Assembly (NCBI GenBank): GCA_002450095.1
Contig: DJYK01000036.1
Coordinates: 47,867 to 111,866 of the forward strand
DNA length: 64,000 nt
Origin: Mageeibacillus sp. UBA6980
Lineage (GTDB): Bacteria > Bacillota > Clostridia > Saccharofermentanales > Saccharofermentanaceae
Reading direction: 5' to 3'
Shown here: positions 16,790-25,848 of the stretch, in pieces
How the letters are laid out: each line of letters begins with the position of its first letter
Numbering within the stretch: position 1 is the stretch's first letter
Position numbers and translations under genes: made by a program
The notes under the pieces: model-generated
The model's input: only the letters and a program-made list of their open reading frames with translations
Told to the model about the DNA's origin: nothing
Database searches by the model: none

Positions 16790-17791
16790 ATGATCAGAAA
16801 AGAAGAATTGAAGCTTGTTACTGATTGGGATAAGACATTTCCTTTAAGCGATAAAGTCGATCACAGCAAGGTTACGTTTGTTAATCGTTACGGAATAACT
16901 CTGGCGGCGGATATGTATATACCTAAGGATTCAGAGGGGAAGCTTCCCGCGGTTGCCGTATGCGGTCCTTTCGGAGCGGTTAAGGAGCAGTGTTCGGGAC
17001 TTTATGCCCAGACTCTGGCAGAAAGAGGGTTCCTTACCGTCGCTTTTGATCCTTCGTTTACCGGAGAGAGCAGCGGAACACCTCGTTATATGGCTTCCCC
17101 TGATATCAATACCGAGGACTTTATGGCTGCGGTGGATTTCCTGTCTTTGAACGACAGAGTCGATGCCGAGAGGATCGGCATCCTCGGGATCTGCGGTTGG
17201 GGCGGAATGGCGGTCAATACCGCAGCGCTTGATACCAGGATCAAGGCTACGATCGCTGTTACCATGTATGATATGACGCGCGTTAATGCTAAGGGGTATT
17301 TCGACAGTGAAGACAGCGAGGACGCCCGTTATGCAAAGAAAGCTTCTATGTGCGCCAGAAGGCTTGAAGACCTTAAGGACGGCGAGTACACGCTCGGCGG
17401 CGGTGTGGTCGATCCTCTTCCTGATGACGCTCCGTTCTTTGTTAAGGATTATTACGACTACTATAAGACATCGAGGGGTTATCATGAGAGATCTCTTAAT
17501 TCCAACGGAGGCTGGAATGTCATAGGATGCGAGTCGTTTATCAATCAGCCTATCCTTAAGTACAGCAATGAGATAAGAAGTGCGGTTCTCCTTATACACG
17601 GTGACAAGGCACATTCCTGCTACTTCTCCAAAGATGCATATGAGGATATGATCAAAGACAGTAAATATACCGATAACAAGGAGCTCATGTTGATCCCGGG
17701 TGCCGTTCACACAGACCTTTACGACGGCGGAGAGAATAAAGTGATACCTTTTGATAAAATAGAGTCATTCTACAGGGAGTATCTTAAGTAA
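16790..17791 (+). CDS. Alpha/beta hydrolase (dienelactone-hydrolase-like, YcjY type)
   Basis: 333 residues, ribosome site GGGAGGA. The fold signs are clear: ADMYIPKDSEGKLPAVAVCGP at the first strands, FDPSFTGESSG, then the nucleophile elbow GICGWGGMA near residue 143, where Cys replaces the usual Ser, and HGDKAHSCYF with the acid, and PGAVHTDLYD with the catalytic His. A Cys nucleophile is known from dienelactone hydrolases and YcjY-like proteins. Natural substrate unknown. It is divergent from a LysR regulator that likely controls it. The remnant of a DUF3737 gene begins at its stop codon. Confidence 0.85.
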   Translation: MIRKEELKLVTDWDKTFPLSDKVDHSKVTFVNRYGITLAADMYIPKDSEGKLPAVAVCGPFGAVKEQCSGLYAQTLAERGFLTVAFDPSFTGESSGTPRYMASPDINTEDFMAAVDFLSLNDRVDAERIGILGICGWGGMAVNTAALDTRIKATIAVTMYDMTRVNAKGYFDSEDSEDARYAKKASMCARRLEDLKDGEYTLGGGVVDPLPDDAPFFVKDYYDYYKTSRGYHERSLNSNGGWNVIGCESFINQPILKYSNEIRSAVLLIHGDKAHSCYFSKDAYEDMIKDSKYTDNKELMLIPGAVHTDLYDGGENKVIPFDKIESFYREYLK

Positions 17792-18289
17792 AGGCTCAAG
17801 CAGATAATCAAAGATCAGGTATTTGATGAGGAGAGGGCTCTTTACGGAAGCCGTGATATCGAGGCCGTAAGACTTAAGTTTGACGGTCCGGCAGACGGTG
17901 AGAGTGCATTTAAGGAGAGCCGGAACATAACCGTTAAAGATTGTTTCTTTAATCTTCGCTATCCGTTCTGGCATGCAAAGAATGTAGTCATTAAAGACAG
18001 TATCGTCAAAGGAGAATACCTTGGCTGGTACTGTGAGAATGTGACCTTCATAAACTGTACGATAACCGGAACCCAGCCCCTGTGTTACTGCAAGGGACTG
18101 AAGCTTATAAACTGCAGGATGATCGACTGCGACCTTTCTTTTGAGAAGTCCGATGTCGATGCGGATATAGTTTCTTCCGTTACGAGTATTAAGAATCCCA
18201 AAAGCGGAAATATCCGTGCAATCGCTGTCGGAGACCTTATCATGGATGATCCCGATGCACGTGCCGTTGTGACTGTTGATCCCCGATAA
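17792..18289 (+). pseudogene. DUF3737 gene remnant: no start codon and an internal deletion
   Basis: The frame is open from just after the hydrolase stop to a TAA at 18287. It reads QVFDEERALYGSRDIEAV, FDGPADGESAFKESRNI, CFFNLRYPFWH, then at once AKNVVIKDSIVKGEYLGWY and GTQPLCYCKGLKLINC. From my memory of DUF3737 (beta-helix-like proteins of about 280 residues), FFNLRYPFWH belongs near the front and FWHAKN near residue 180, so about 110 residues seem to be lost by fusion at the repeated FWH. There is no ATG, GTG or TTG before the conserved start; an AGG at 17792 sits where a start would be expected. The reading frame is otherwise clean, so the loss is recent or the short product is still made from an unusual start. 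Confidence 0.72.
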
Positions 18290-18299
18290 ATGCATCTTG

Positions 18300-18386
18300 T
18301 GCACCTTCCGGTGCAACTTGAGCAGATTATAATACACTCCTTTTTCAAGTCTGGTAATGTAACACCATCAGACGCGAAAAAGGAGT
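18300..18386 (+). promoter_or_regulatory. Promoter, upstream dyad and Shine-Dalgarno-masking hairpin ahead of the anchored hydrolase
   Basis: TATAAT at 18328-18333 is a consensus -10. Where its -35 should be there is no consensus but a palindrome TGCACC-TTCC-GGTGCA (18300-18315), a likely regulator site. Downstream, ACTCCTTTTTC (18336-18346) is an exact inverted copy of GAAAAAGGAGT (18376-18386), with GTCTG/CAGAC pairing inside. The second arm contains the ribosome site of the gene at 18393. If transcription starts near 18340, seven pairs of the stem remain in the RNA and could hide the ribosome site. Confidence 0.55.
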
Positions 18387-18392
18387 TTATTT

Positions 18393-19340
18393 ATGAAAAA
18401 GGCAGTTAAGATATTAGCGATTACAGCAGGTGTAATTGTGTTTCTGGGGGCAGCAGGTTCCGTCGGGATGGGAGGATATGTAGCAGACAGGATCCTTCAT
18501 CAAAATGACGGGAAGGATACGCAGGATAACAGCGTAAAGCAGCTTGAGCTTTGGGGATATGATCTTGAGTCCTTTTACGGTAACTATGAAGGAACTGATA
18601 TAAGTGCAACTGCTATGGATGGTAACGAGGTTCCGGCAACGTATTTTGATTATGACAGCGACAGATGCGTTATCCTTGTACACGGCGCAGGAGGAGACAG
18701 AGTCTGTATTTATCCTCTTGCCGAAGAATATCTTGAGAGAGGATACGATGTTATCTCGATCGATCAGAGAGGCTGCGGGACCAACCCTGATGACAGAGTT
18801 ACTTTCGGTATAAATGAATCTCTCGATGTTGAAGCGATGGTCGAGTATGCAAGGGATGAGCTCATGTATGAGACGGTAATAGTACACGGACAGTCGATGG
18901 GAGCCCAGACTGTTGCGGTCTATGCATCAAATGTTGAAGAAGAATCTTCGGATGCAGCGGATGCTGTTATATTGGATAGTCCTGTTCCCGGTATGGAGCT
19001 TGTTCTTAAGGAAATGTTCGGAGACGGCGATACAGACAGTTTTATCGCGAATTACCTCACGGGAACGAGTAAGATATTCATGGATCTGATCTACGGTATC
19101 GATTATGATGATGCCGATACGATAAATATAGTTGTTTCCGATAATATTCCCACGCTTGTAATCTGCTCGGATCGCGATGAGGTTTGCCTGCCTGATCAGG
19201 TTCAAATGATCTATGATAATATATCATGCGAGGATAAGATGATCATTCATTTTGACAGCGCTCATATTGAAGGTATCATCGATCATCCCGAAGAGTATAT
19301 GAATGGTGTAGAGGGATTTTTAAACGGTCTTGGCATATGA
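18393..19340 (+). CDS. Membrane-anchored alpha/beta hydrolase
   Basis: 315 residues. Residues 5-27 form an uncleaved-looking signal anchor, so the catalytic domain is outside the cytoplasm. LVHGAGGDR near residue 96 is the oxyanion loop, VHGQSMGAQT near 167-176 the Ser elbow, CSDRDEVC the acid and FDSAHIEGI the catalytic His. The family (similar to YqkD/YjfP-type serine hydrolases) contains esterases and peptidases; substrate unknown. AAAGGAG precedes the ATG. It overlaps the LytTR gene by four bases (ATGA), giving a three-gene unit whose expression is probably controlled by the LytTR protein. Confidence 0.88.
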   Translation: MKKAVKILAITAGVIVFLGAAGSVGMGGYVADRILHQNDGKDTQDNSVKQLELWGYDLESFYGNYEGTDISATAMDGNEVPATYFDYDSDRCVILVHGAGGDRVCIYPLAEEYLERGYDVISIDQRGCGTNPDDRVTFGINESLDVEAMVEYARDELMYETVIVHGQSMGAQTVAVYASNVEEESSDAADAVILDSPVPGMELVLKEMFGDGDTDSFIANYLTGTSKIFMDLIYGIDYDDADTINIVVSDNIPTLVICSDRDEVCLPDQVQMIYDNISCEDKMIIHFDSAHIEGIIDHPEEYMNGVEGFLNGLGI

Positions 19341-19807
19341 AGCTTAATCTGTTTGAAGACAAGAATAATCTTGATGAGCATGTTGATATCTATTACGCGA
19401 ATATGCGTCCTGTTGTAAGACAGCTTATCGATACCGTTAATTCAGAGCGCCCGACACTGAACGGGCGCCCTGCCGACGAAGATCTTGATGACGGGGAAGA
19501 GGTGATGCTCGACCCTAAGGAGATCTACTATCTGGATTATATAGACCGCAAGCTTTTTGCATATACGAGAACCGGTGTTTACCGTCTGATGAATACTTTG
19601 TCTTCTTGCGAGCAGATGCTGTGGAATTACGGCTTTGTCAGAGTTTCCAAGTCTAATCTTGTGAATATCTATAAGATCAAACAGTTGAAGCCCGATGTGA
19701 ACATGAGAGTATATGCATCCTTTGACAACGGGGAGAGGATCTGTATCAACAGAAGTTATAAGAAGAGCTTTAACGATTATCTTCTTAAGATGAGGAGACT
19801 TAAATAA
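19337..19807 (+). CDS. LytTR-family DNA-binding regulator
   Basis: 156 residues: a short variable N-terminus and a LytTR domain in the C-terminal 100 residues (IYYLDYIDRKLFAYT, then LWNYGFVRVSKSNLVNIYKIK, and ICINRSYKKSFNDYL), the fold that binds direct repeats as dimers. There is no receiver domain, as usual for the LytTR-DUF3021 pairs of Firmicutes, in which the DUF3021 membrane protein acts as an inhibitor or sensor. The partner gene follows one base later. Confidence 0.93.
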   Translation: MKLNLFEDKNNLDEHVDIYYANMRPVVRQLIDTVNSERPTLNGRPADEDLDDGEEVMLDPKEIYYLDYIDRKLFAYTRTGVYRLMNTLSSCEQMLWNYGFVRVSKSNLVNIYKIKQLKPDVNMRVYASFDNGERICINRSYKKSFNDYLLKMRRLK

Positions 19808-19808
19808 T

Positions 19809-20225
19809 ATGGAGACTGTTAAGCGGTATATTGTTGAATTGTGCTGTGTATATACCTTGGTTTCCGTGCTCGGAGCCGTGGTAAATATCATGGCGGGAAC
19901 GCAGACGAACAACGCCAATGTGCTTATAATGTTCACCTCCTGCGCCATAGCCACATTTGTTTTGTATCTTCACAGGCTTTTCGACGGGGTAAGTCCTCTT
20001 GTCATGATTATCTTGCAGTATATTATCTCATGTGCGCTTATCGGAGCGATGCTTCTTATATTAAGCATCACGATAGAACCCATAACGCCCAAGGGCTGGT
20101 TCGAGTACTACCGTTCGTTTACGATCCCGTATATCTTTCTTGCCGGATTGTACTATTACAGGGTGTTTGCAGAGACAAAGGCACAGGATAAGCTTATAAA
20201 GCAGATCCAGGAACAAGAGAAGTAA
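19809..20225 (+). CDS. DUF3021 family membrane protein
   Basis: 138 residues with four hydrophobic segments (about 9-31, 38-58, 66-92, 100-118) and a charged C-terminal tail. In the known LytTR-DUF3021 systems this protein restrains its cognate LytTR regulator, and the adjacent gene order here fits. The last bases of the gene form the left arm of a terminator. Confidence 0.9.
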   Translation: METVKRYIVELCCVYTLVSVLGAVVNIMAGTQTNNANVLIMFTSCAIATFVLYLHRLFDGVSPLVMIILQYIISCALIGAMLLILSITIEPITPKGWFEYYRSFTIPYIFLAGLYYYRVFAETKAQDKLIKQIQEQEK

Positions 20226-20248
20226 GGAGACTTCTCTTGTTCCCGTTT
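20210..20248. terminator. Terminator between converging operons
   Basis: GGAACAAGAGAAG (20210-20222), an 8-base loop, and CTTCTCTTGTTCC (20231-20243) form a perfect 13-bp stem that includes the DUF3021 stop codon. Only a short T stretch follows on the plus strand, so it may work in part by blocking transcription from both sides. Confidence 0.7.
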
Positions 20249-20252
20249 AAGA

Positions 20253-23200
20253 TCATTCGGATGTGTCCTTTGTCAGGATCTTGACAAAATCGCTGTTCGG
20301 CACGGGTTTGCTGAAGTAGTATCCCTGAACTATATCACAACCTAATTCTTTAAGACCGAGATACTGTTCTTCCGTCTCAACGCCTTCTGCCACGACCGGT
20401 ACCTGCAGATAGTTTGCTATATCTATTATGAGCTCTATCATCTTAATGTCTTTCTTCTGCCCGAAGGCATTTCTGACGAATGTCATATCGAGTTTAAGGG
20501 CATCGATCGGAAGAGTGGATATCATTCCGAGGGAAGAGTAACCTGTACCGAAATCATCCATCTCGATCCTGAATCCCATGCTCATACCGCGAAGTTCTCT
20601 TGCCATGGAGATGACCTGCTCGGAATCGCCCGTATAAGCTGATTCGGTGATCTCGAGGATTATATCGTTAACGGTCAGATCGTGAGAAGACAGGATCTCG
20701 CTGAATATCTCCTTGAGATTAGGCATCAGCATGTCTATTCTCGATACGTTTACCGATACGGGAACACTTTTGCCGAACAGTTCTTTCCATTCTCTTATCT
20801 GAGCGGCGGTCGTATTCCAAACGTATTTGTCGAGTTCGAGTATCAGACCGTTCTCTTCAAGGAGCGGAATGAATATCCCCGGATTTATCATTCCGAGTTC
20901 AGGGTGATCCCAGCGGACCAATGCCTCTGCGCTCGCGAGGACCGGCTTATCTCCTGTGATATCGAATTTGGGCTGATAGTAAACAAGGAAATGCCGTTCC
21001 TCGATCGAGCTTCTGAAATCTTCCACGAGCCTCTCGTTATACAGAGCCGCTTTATGGAGCTGATCGTCGTATATTCCTATATTATTGTTGTAGTTGTTCT
21101 TGACGCTGTCCGCCGCCATCTTGGCCCTGTCGAATCGTCTGTCGACATCAAGGGTCTTGTCGACATTGGAATAAACACCCATTCGAAGCCTTACGATATC
21201 CTTAGTCGAATCGTCGCCGGATATATCTTTGGATATCTTCTCCAGAAGGGCGGGGAGGTCATCGGTATGCGGACAATAAAGAAGGAAAGTATCGGCTTCT
21301 CTGTGGCAGCCGAGACCGTCGATCTTACGTGCGATCTGACGAATGCGCTCACCGATCCTTCTGAGTACGTCGTCTCCGTATGGTTTACCGTATCTTTCAT
21401 TGATGATATGGAAGCGGTTAACGTCGATAACGATAGCATCCGTCATCTGTTCCTCGTTATGCTGATCGTAGATCTTTACATAGCTGTTAAAGTATTCAAC
21501 GTTAAACAGCTTCGTAAGGCTGTCTCTTTCGGTGGACTGAATGATGTTCCTGTCTTCCGTAAGCTCTATGCATTTGTTGACTCGTGCCATTACAACTTCC
21601 CACTCGGGATATGGCTTCGGAATGAAGTCGATGGCACCTGCCTTCAGACATTCGACTTCCGCTTTATGATCCGATGTAAGAACGATTACGGGGATCTCCT
21701 TAAAAGCTGGTTCTTCTTTCATTATGTGAAGAACTTCAAGTCCGTCCATCTTCGGCATCTTGAGATCCAGAAGAACAAGAGCGATCTCGGATGAGAATTC
21801 CTGCAGTTTCTCTATCGCTTCGATACCGTCTGAAGCAAACAGGATATCATAAGAATCTTCAAGTGCATTTCCGAGAAGTGCCTGATTAACAAACTCATCG
21901 TCAACAATGAGGATATGTTTTCTTATCTGAAGGAGCGCAAGACCGTCATCCCGATCGGTGACGGCTGTTTCTTCTTTGTCGCTCTCGTCATCTCTGGTAA
22001 CGGCTCCTAAGCTCTTCAGATTCTTTTTTTCCTCATACATGAGACTGTCTGCTCTCTCGAAGACATTATGGAAGTTCTTGTCCGTAGACGGATCGTAGAT
22101 CGCGCAGCCGCCGGATACGACCGCTCCGCCGGATGAAATATGCTTGACTGACAGGTCGTGCAGAACCTGCATGAGAAGATTTCTGTTATCGTAATCCGTT
22201 CCCGTAAGAATGGCGGTAAACTCATCTCCGCCGATCCTGAAGACCGGACTGTGCTCAAATATGTCGCATATCATCTTGCAGGCCGACTTAATATATTCGT
22301 CTCCTGCCTGGTGTCCCAATGTATCGTTGATCTTCTTAAGGCCGTTAACGTCACAGACAACAACGGCGAAAGTCATGTTCGGGTCTCCGGCAAGATTCTC
22401 GTTCATGTTCTTTTCTTTGGTTATGAATGCATGCTTGTTCTTGACACCGGTCATCGGATCCGTGTTGGCGATGTGCTCGTTCTCGCGACTTCTCTTGTTG
22501 AGATAAGAGTGATTAGTAAGCATGATTATAAGGGCAAATCCGAACATTGATACGGCGATCATCATAGTTCTGTTATCGCCTTCCTGCTGTTTGTTGATCT
22601 GATCCTCTATATATGCTCTGTCGGTTTCTCTTGATAAGCTTGTATCGGTCTGCTCGTAATGGTCGTTGATGTTGTTGATCACCCTGTTGTTCGATTCGAG
22701 CATCGACTGTCTCATCCAGATCATGGCAATGACCAGTACGAGCGACAGAAGGGCGACCCAGACGATAACCGAGTGTCCGAATCTCTTTTCTCTGTCCTTA
22801 GACAATATGCTTCTAAGGAAGACAAAACCGAGAACAGCCCATGCTATAAAGAGAAAATAAGTCTCCTTTGACATGGATGATACGGATATAAAGCTCTGCA
22901 AGACCATATATGCGCCGAAGAGTATCATAATGACAACGCCTGCCACGCCGAACCTTCTTTCCGTGACATGGCCGGAACGTCCTGCCGTAGAAGCGGCACT
23001 TGCGGCTACGATCGCATATATAAGCGTAGCTCCGATTGTAGTTACGTCAACGATCCAGCCGATCGCGGTCCTTCCTACCAGAGGTATAAGCAGGGAGATG
23101 CCGGCAACGAGGAGAATCGCATTGTACGGGTTATTCTTTGAATTGAGTTTTGAAACGCTTGAAGGGAGGATGTGGTCCTTGCTCATAGCGTAGAACAGTC

Positions 23201-24179
23201 TGCTCAGAGCAAAGAAGTTACCGATCAGACTCGATATAACGAGAGCCAAGAGAGCAAGCATCAGGAGGAAGACGCCCGGATCTCCGAGGTAGGTCTTCGC
23301 GGCGTAGAACGGCGGCAGTGCTTCGATCCCGCTGAGATTGCTAAGATCATTTATGTATTCGAACCAGCTGCCGTAAGAATCAGGATAAGCCGTAACCGAG
23401 AGAATGGTTACGAGAATATATAGAACTGCAACAGAGATGATCGATACGGTAAGGATCTTTGTGATCTTACTGTGTTCAAAATCATATTCCGAAGATGCAT
23501 GTGATATGCTCTCGAATCCAATGAAAGCCCACGGAGTGATAAATGTGATCTTCAATATCTGTGTGAGGGCATTCTCATCCGGTATGAATGAAGGAGAGGT
23601 ATTAGCGAGCCCGCCTCCGAATATCGAAGCCGCAAATACTATAAGTATTACCGCTGATATTATTACTGCCAGTGCAATCATGATAATGTTTACGGCTTTT
23701 TTGAAATTGATACAAATAAGAGCCGTCAGAGCGATGGCAACCGATGAGAGTAAGGCTTCCCCTATATAGACGTCGTATCCGAACAACGTATACAGTTTGC
23801 CGACTCTGAATATGCCTCCGAGAAATATTCGTCCGAACAGCGGGAGGGAAGTGGCATTGGCCCACAACACGGCAAAATATGTCATTGCGAGGAACCATAC
23901 AGCCAGGAAACCCTGATCGTATCCGAAAGATTCCTTGGCATATGTATAAACGCCGCCTGCATCGGGATAAGTCTTTATAAGGTAAGCGTAGCATCTGCCT
24001 ATGATAAGCATTACAACGGTACCGATCACGATACCGAGTACGCTTCCGACCGGGCCGGCCTGCGCGAGATAGGAGCTGCTTGTGACAACAAGTGAACCCC
24101 AGCCTACGCTGCTGCCTATGGCAAAGGCCCAAATTGTTATCGGGGACATATGTTTGCTGAGAACTCTGTTATCTTCCAT
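20253..24179 (-). CDS. Amino-acid permease fused to GGDEF, receiver, degenerate GGDEF and EAL domains
   Basis: A 1308-residue single frame. Residues 1 to about 460 form an APC-superfamily permease (AIGSSVGWGSLV in helix 1, WAFIGFESISHASSE in helix 6), followed by two more helices enclosing about 55 polar outside residues (near 490-545). A diguanylate cyclase domain follows with intact RIGGDEF (650-654), then a receiver domain (VDDE, phospho-acceptor D805 in LLDLKMP, KP motif), a second GGDEF domain whose motif is READT (960-964) and cannot be catalytic, and an EAL phosphodiesterase domain with EALVRW (E1085), ITES, DDFGTGYSS and VAEGVETEEQ all intact. It should make and break cyclic di-GMP, with the permease as likely sensor of an amino acid. 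SD GAGGAC precedes the ATG. Confidence 0.93.
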   Translation of the reverse strand: MEDNRVLSKHMSPITIWAFAIGSSVGWGSLVVTSSSYLAQAGPVGSVLGIVIGTVVMLIIGRCYAYLIKTYPDAGGVYTYAKESFGYDQGFLAVWFLAMTYFAVLWANATSLPLFGRIFLGGIFRVGKLYTLFGYDVYIGEALLSSVAIALTALICINFKKAVNIIMIALAVIISAVILIVFAASIFGGGLANTSPSFIPDENALTQILKITFITPWAFIGFESISHASSEYDFEHSKITKILTVSIISVAVLYILVTILSVTAYPDSYGSWFEYINDLSNLSGIEALPPFYAAKTYLGDPGVFLLMLALLALVISSLIGNFFALSRLFYAMSKDHILPSSVSKLNSKNNPYNAILLVAGISLLIPLVGRTAIGWIVDVTTIGATLIYAIVAASAASTAGRSGHVTERRFGVAGVVIMILFGAYMVLQSFISVSSMSKETYFLFIAWAVLGFVFLRSILSKDREKRFGHSVIVWVALLSLVLVIAMIWMRQSMLESNNRVINNINDHYEQTDTSLSRETDRAYIEDQINKQQEGDNRTMMIAVSMFGFALIIMLTNHSYLNKRSRENEHIANTDPMTGVKNKHAFITKEKNMNENLAGDPNMTFAVVVCDVNGLKKINDTLGHQAGDEYIKSACKMICDIFEHSPVFRIGGDEFTAILTGTDYDNRNLLMQVLHDLSVKHISSGGAVVSGGCAIYDPSTDKNFHNVFERADSLMYEEKKNLKSLGAVTRDDESDKEETAVTDRDDGLALLQIRKHILIVDDEFVNQALLGNALEDSYDILFASDGIEAIEKLQEFSSEIALVLLDLKMPKMDGLEVLHIMKEEPAFKEIPVIVLTSDHKAEVECLKAGAIDFIPKPYPEWEVVMARVNKCIELTEDRNIIQSTERDSLTKLFNVEYFNSYVKIYDQHNEEQMTDAIVIDVNRFHIINERYGKPYGDDVLRRIGERIRQIARKIDGLGCHREADTFLLYCPHTDDLPALLEKISKDISGDDSTKDIVRLRMGVYSNVDKTLDVDRRFDRAKMAADSVKNNYNNNIGIYDDQLHKAALYNERLVEDFRSSIEERHFLVYYQPKFDITGDKPVLASAEALVRWDHPELGMINPGIFIPLLEENGLILELDKYVWNTTAAQIREWKELFGKSVPVSVNVSRIDMLMPNLKEIFSEILSSHDLTVNDIILEITESAYTGDSEQVISMARELRGMSMGFRIEMDDFGTGYSSLGMISTLPIDALKLDMTFVRNAFGQKKDIKMIELIIDIANYLQVPVVAEGVETEEQYLGLKELGCDIVQGYYFSKPVPNSDFVKILTKDTSE

Positions 24180-24213
24180 AATGCGTGTCCTCGACTGTTT
24201 AATTTATAAATAA

Positions 24214-24222
24214 ATTATATCA
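24214..24222 (-). promoter_or_regulatory. Extended -10 promoter of the permease-GGDEF-EAL gene
   Basis: On the minus strand TG-A-TATAAT (24222-24214) lies in a very AT-rich stretch 35 bases before the ATG. The remaining gap up to the citrate synthase stop (24329) holds an imperfect inverted repeat, AAATCGTTA (24273-24281) with TAACGATTT (24313-24321), a weak terminator candidate for citrate synthase. Confidence 0.5.
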
Positions 24223-24328
24223 GCTTAAAAATTTATAATTATAAATAAACAGTAAATGAAGAGACCAAACAGAAATCGTTACAGATCGTGTATCTGCTTC
24301 GAGAAATCCCCTTAACGATTTATCTTAT

Positions 24329-25690
24329 TTATCTTTCATCCATCGGAGTGTATTCCTGTCTCGGTTGAACTGCTTTATATGCAGGACGTATTATCTTGCC
24401 GGCATTATTGAGTTCTTCGATCCTGTGAGCAGACCATCCCGAGATCCTTGCTATCGCGAACAGGGGAGTATAGAACTCCAAAGGAAGATTCAGCATCGAA
24501 TAAACGAATCCCGAATAGAAATCGATATTGGCGGATACACCCTTGTAGATGTGACGCTGTTCAGTGATGAGCTTCGCTGCGATTCTCTCGACATCTGAAT
24601 AGAGTTTGAACTCCTTGGTCTTATGCTTCTCGATGGAGAGTTTCTCAACAAATGACTTGAAGATCATCGCACGGGGATCGGAGATGGAATAAACGGCATG
24701 ACCCATACCGTAAACGACTCCGGCATTATCGAATGCTTCCTTGTGGAGGATCTTGTTAAGATAAGCGGTAAGTTCCTCTTCATCGCCCCAGTCTTTTACG
24801 TTCTTCTTGATGTCTGTAAACATCTGCATTACCTTGATGTTCGCTCCGCCGTGCTTGGGTCCCTTAAGTGAAGAGATAGCCGCTGAGATTGCAGCATATG
24901 TATCCGTACCCGATGAAGTGACAACGTGAGTTGTGAATGATGAGTTGTTACCGCCGCCGTGCTCTGCATGAAGTACGAGCGAGAGGTCGAGTATCTGCGC
25001 TTCAAGAGGAGAGAACTTATTGTCCGGACGGAGCATATAAAGAATGTTCTCTGCTGTGGACAGGTTAGCTCTGGGTCTGTGGATATACAGGCTCTTGTTA
25101 TCGTTGTAGTAGATCTTGGCAGCATATGAATAAGCTGCGAGCATGGGAAACATGGCGATCAGTTCAAGAGACTGACGCAGTACGTTCGGGATCGATGTGT
25201 CGTTTGCATTGTGGTCGTAAGAATAAAGTGTGAGAACGGCACGCTGCAGATTGTTCATGATGTCGTTGCTCGGAGCCTTCATGATTACGTCTCTTACGAA
25301 GTTCTTGGGAAGAGCATCCCTGTAGTTCGCAAGGATTATCATGAAATCGAGAAGCTCACGCTCATTAGGAAGCTTACCGAAAAGGAGGAGGTAGGTGACC
25401 TCTTCAAATCCGTTGTGTCTTCCTGTTGACGTTATGCCGTCAGCTATCTTATGAACGTCGATGCCTCTGTAGTAGAGCTCACCGTCGCAGGATACTTCCT
25501 CGCCGTCAACGATCTTCTTTGATACTATCTCGGAAATCTGTGTCAGACCGGTAAGGACGCCCTTACCGTTGAGGTCGCGCAGACCCCTGTTAACCTTGTT
25601 CTTAGTATAGAGTTCTGAATCGATTTTGTTGCTCTCGCACATGACGGCGAGTTCTTTGATCTCGGGGGTAAGTTTTGAAAACTTATTCAT
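24329..25690 (-). CDS. gltA: Citrate synthase
   Basis: 453 residues; condenses oxaloacetate with acetyl-CoA to citrate, in fermenters mainly for glutamate synthesis. All three catalytic positions are recognisable: the His in LHAEHGGGNNSSFTTH, the His in GMGHAVYSISDPRA and the Asp in SANIDFYSGFVYSML. The loop GPKHGGANIKV is also conserved. The N-terminus (residues 1-60) is longer than in the B. subtilis enzyme, as in clostridial forms. GGAGG lies eleven bases before the start. No aconitase or isocitrate dehydrogenase gene is adjacent. Confidence 0.95.
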   Translation of the reverse strand: MNKFSKLTPEIKELAVMCESNKIDSELYTKNKVNRGLRDLNGKGVLTGLTQISEIVSKKIVDGEEVSCDGELYYRGIDVHKIADGITSTGRHNGFEEVTYLLLFGKLPNERELLDFMIILANYRDALPKNFVRDVIMKAPSNDIMNNLQRAVLTLYSYDHNANDTSIPNVLRQSLELIAMFPMLAAYSYAAKIYYNDNKSLYIHRPRANLSTAENILYMLRPDNKFSPLEAQILDLSLVLHAEHGGGNNSSFTTHVVTSSGTDTYAAISAAISSLKGPKHGGANIKVMQMFTDIKKNVKDWGDEEELTAYLNKILHKEAFDNAGVVYGMGHAVYSISDPRAMIFKSFVEKLSIEKHKTKEFKLYSDVERIAAKLITEQRHIYKGVSANIDFYSGFVYSMLNLPLEFYTPLFAIARISGWSAHRIEELNNAGKIIRPAYKAVQPRQEYTPMDER

Positions 25691-25848
25691 AAGTAGTCTT
25701 GCCTCCTAATTCATAATATCTTGAAATTTAACTTTACAATAATATTTATCATTTATCAATTTGACTGGCAGTTCAAATGAGTGAAACTTGTGGCATTTAC
25801 TTTAATTTGATAAAATCTCAAAGTTAATTTAAAAACAGGAGCATTTTT

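Noticed and set aside
16931..17710. 259-codon minus-strand frame opposite the alpha/beta hydrolase
   Set aside because: The plus strand encodes an intact hydrolase with catalytic motifs; the opposite frame has none.
20682..21794. 370-codon plus-strand frame opposite the permease-GGDEF-EAL gene
   Set aside because: Its length comes from the codon bias of the real gene on the other strand; the product has no recognisable motif and no ribosome site.
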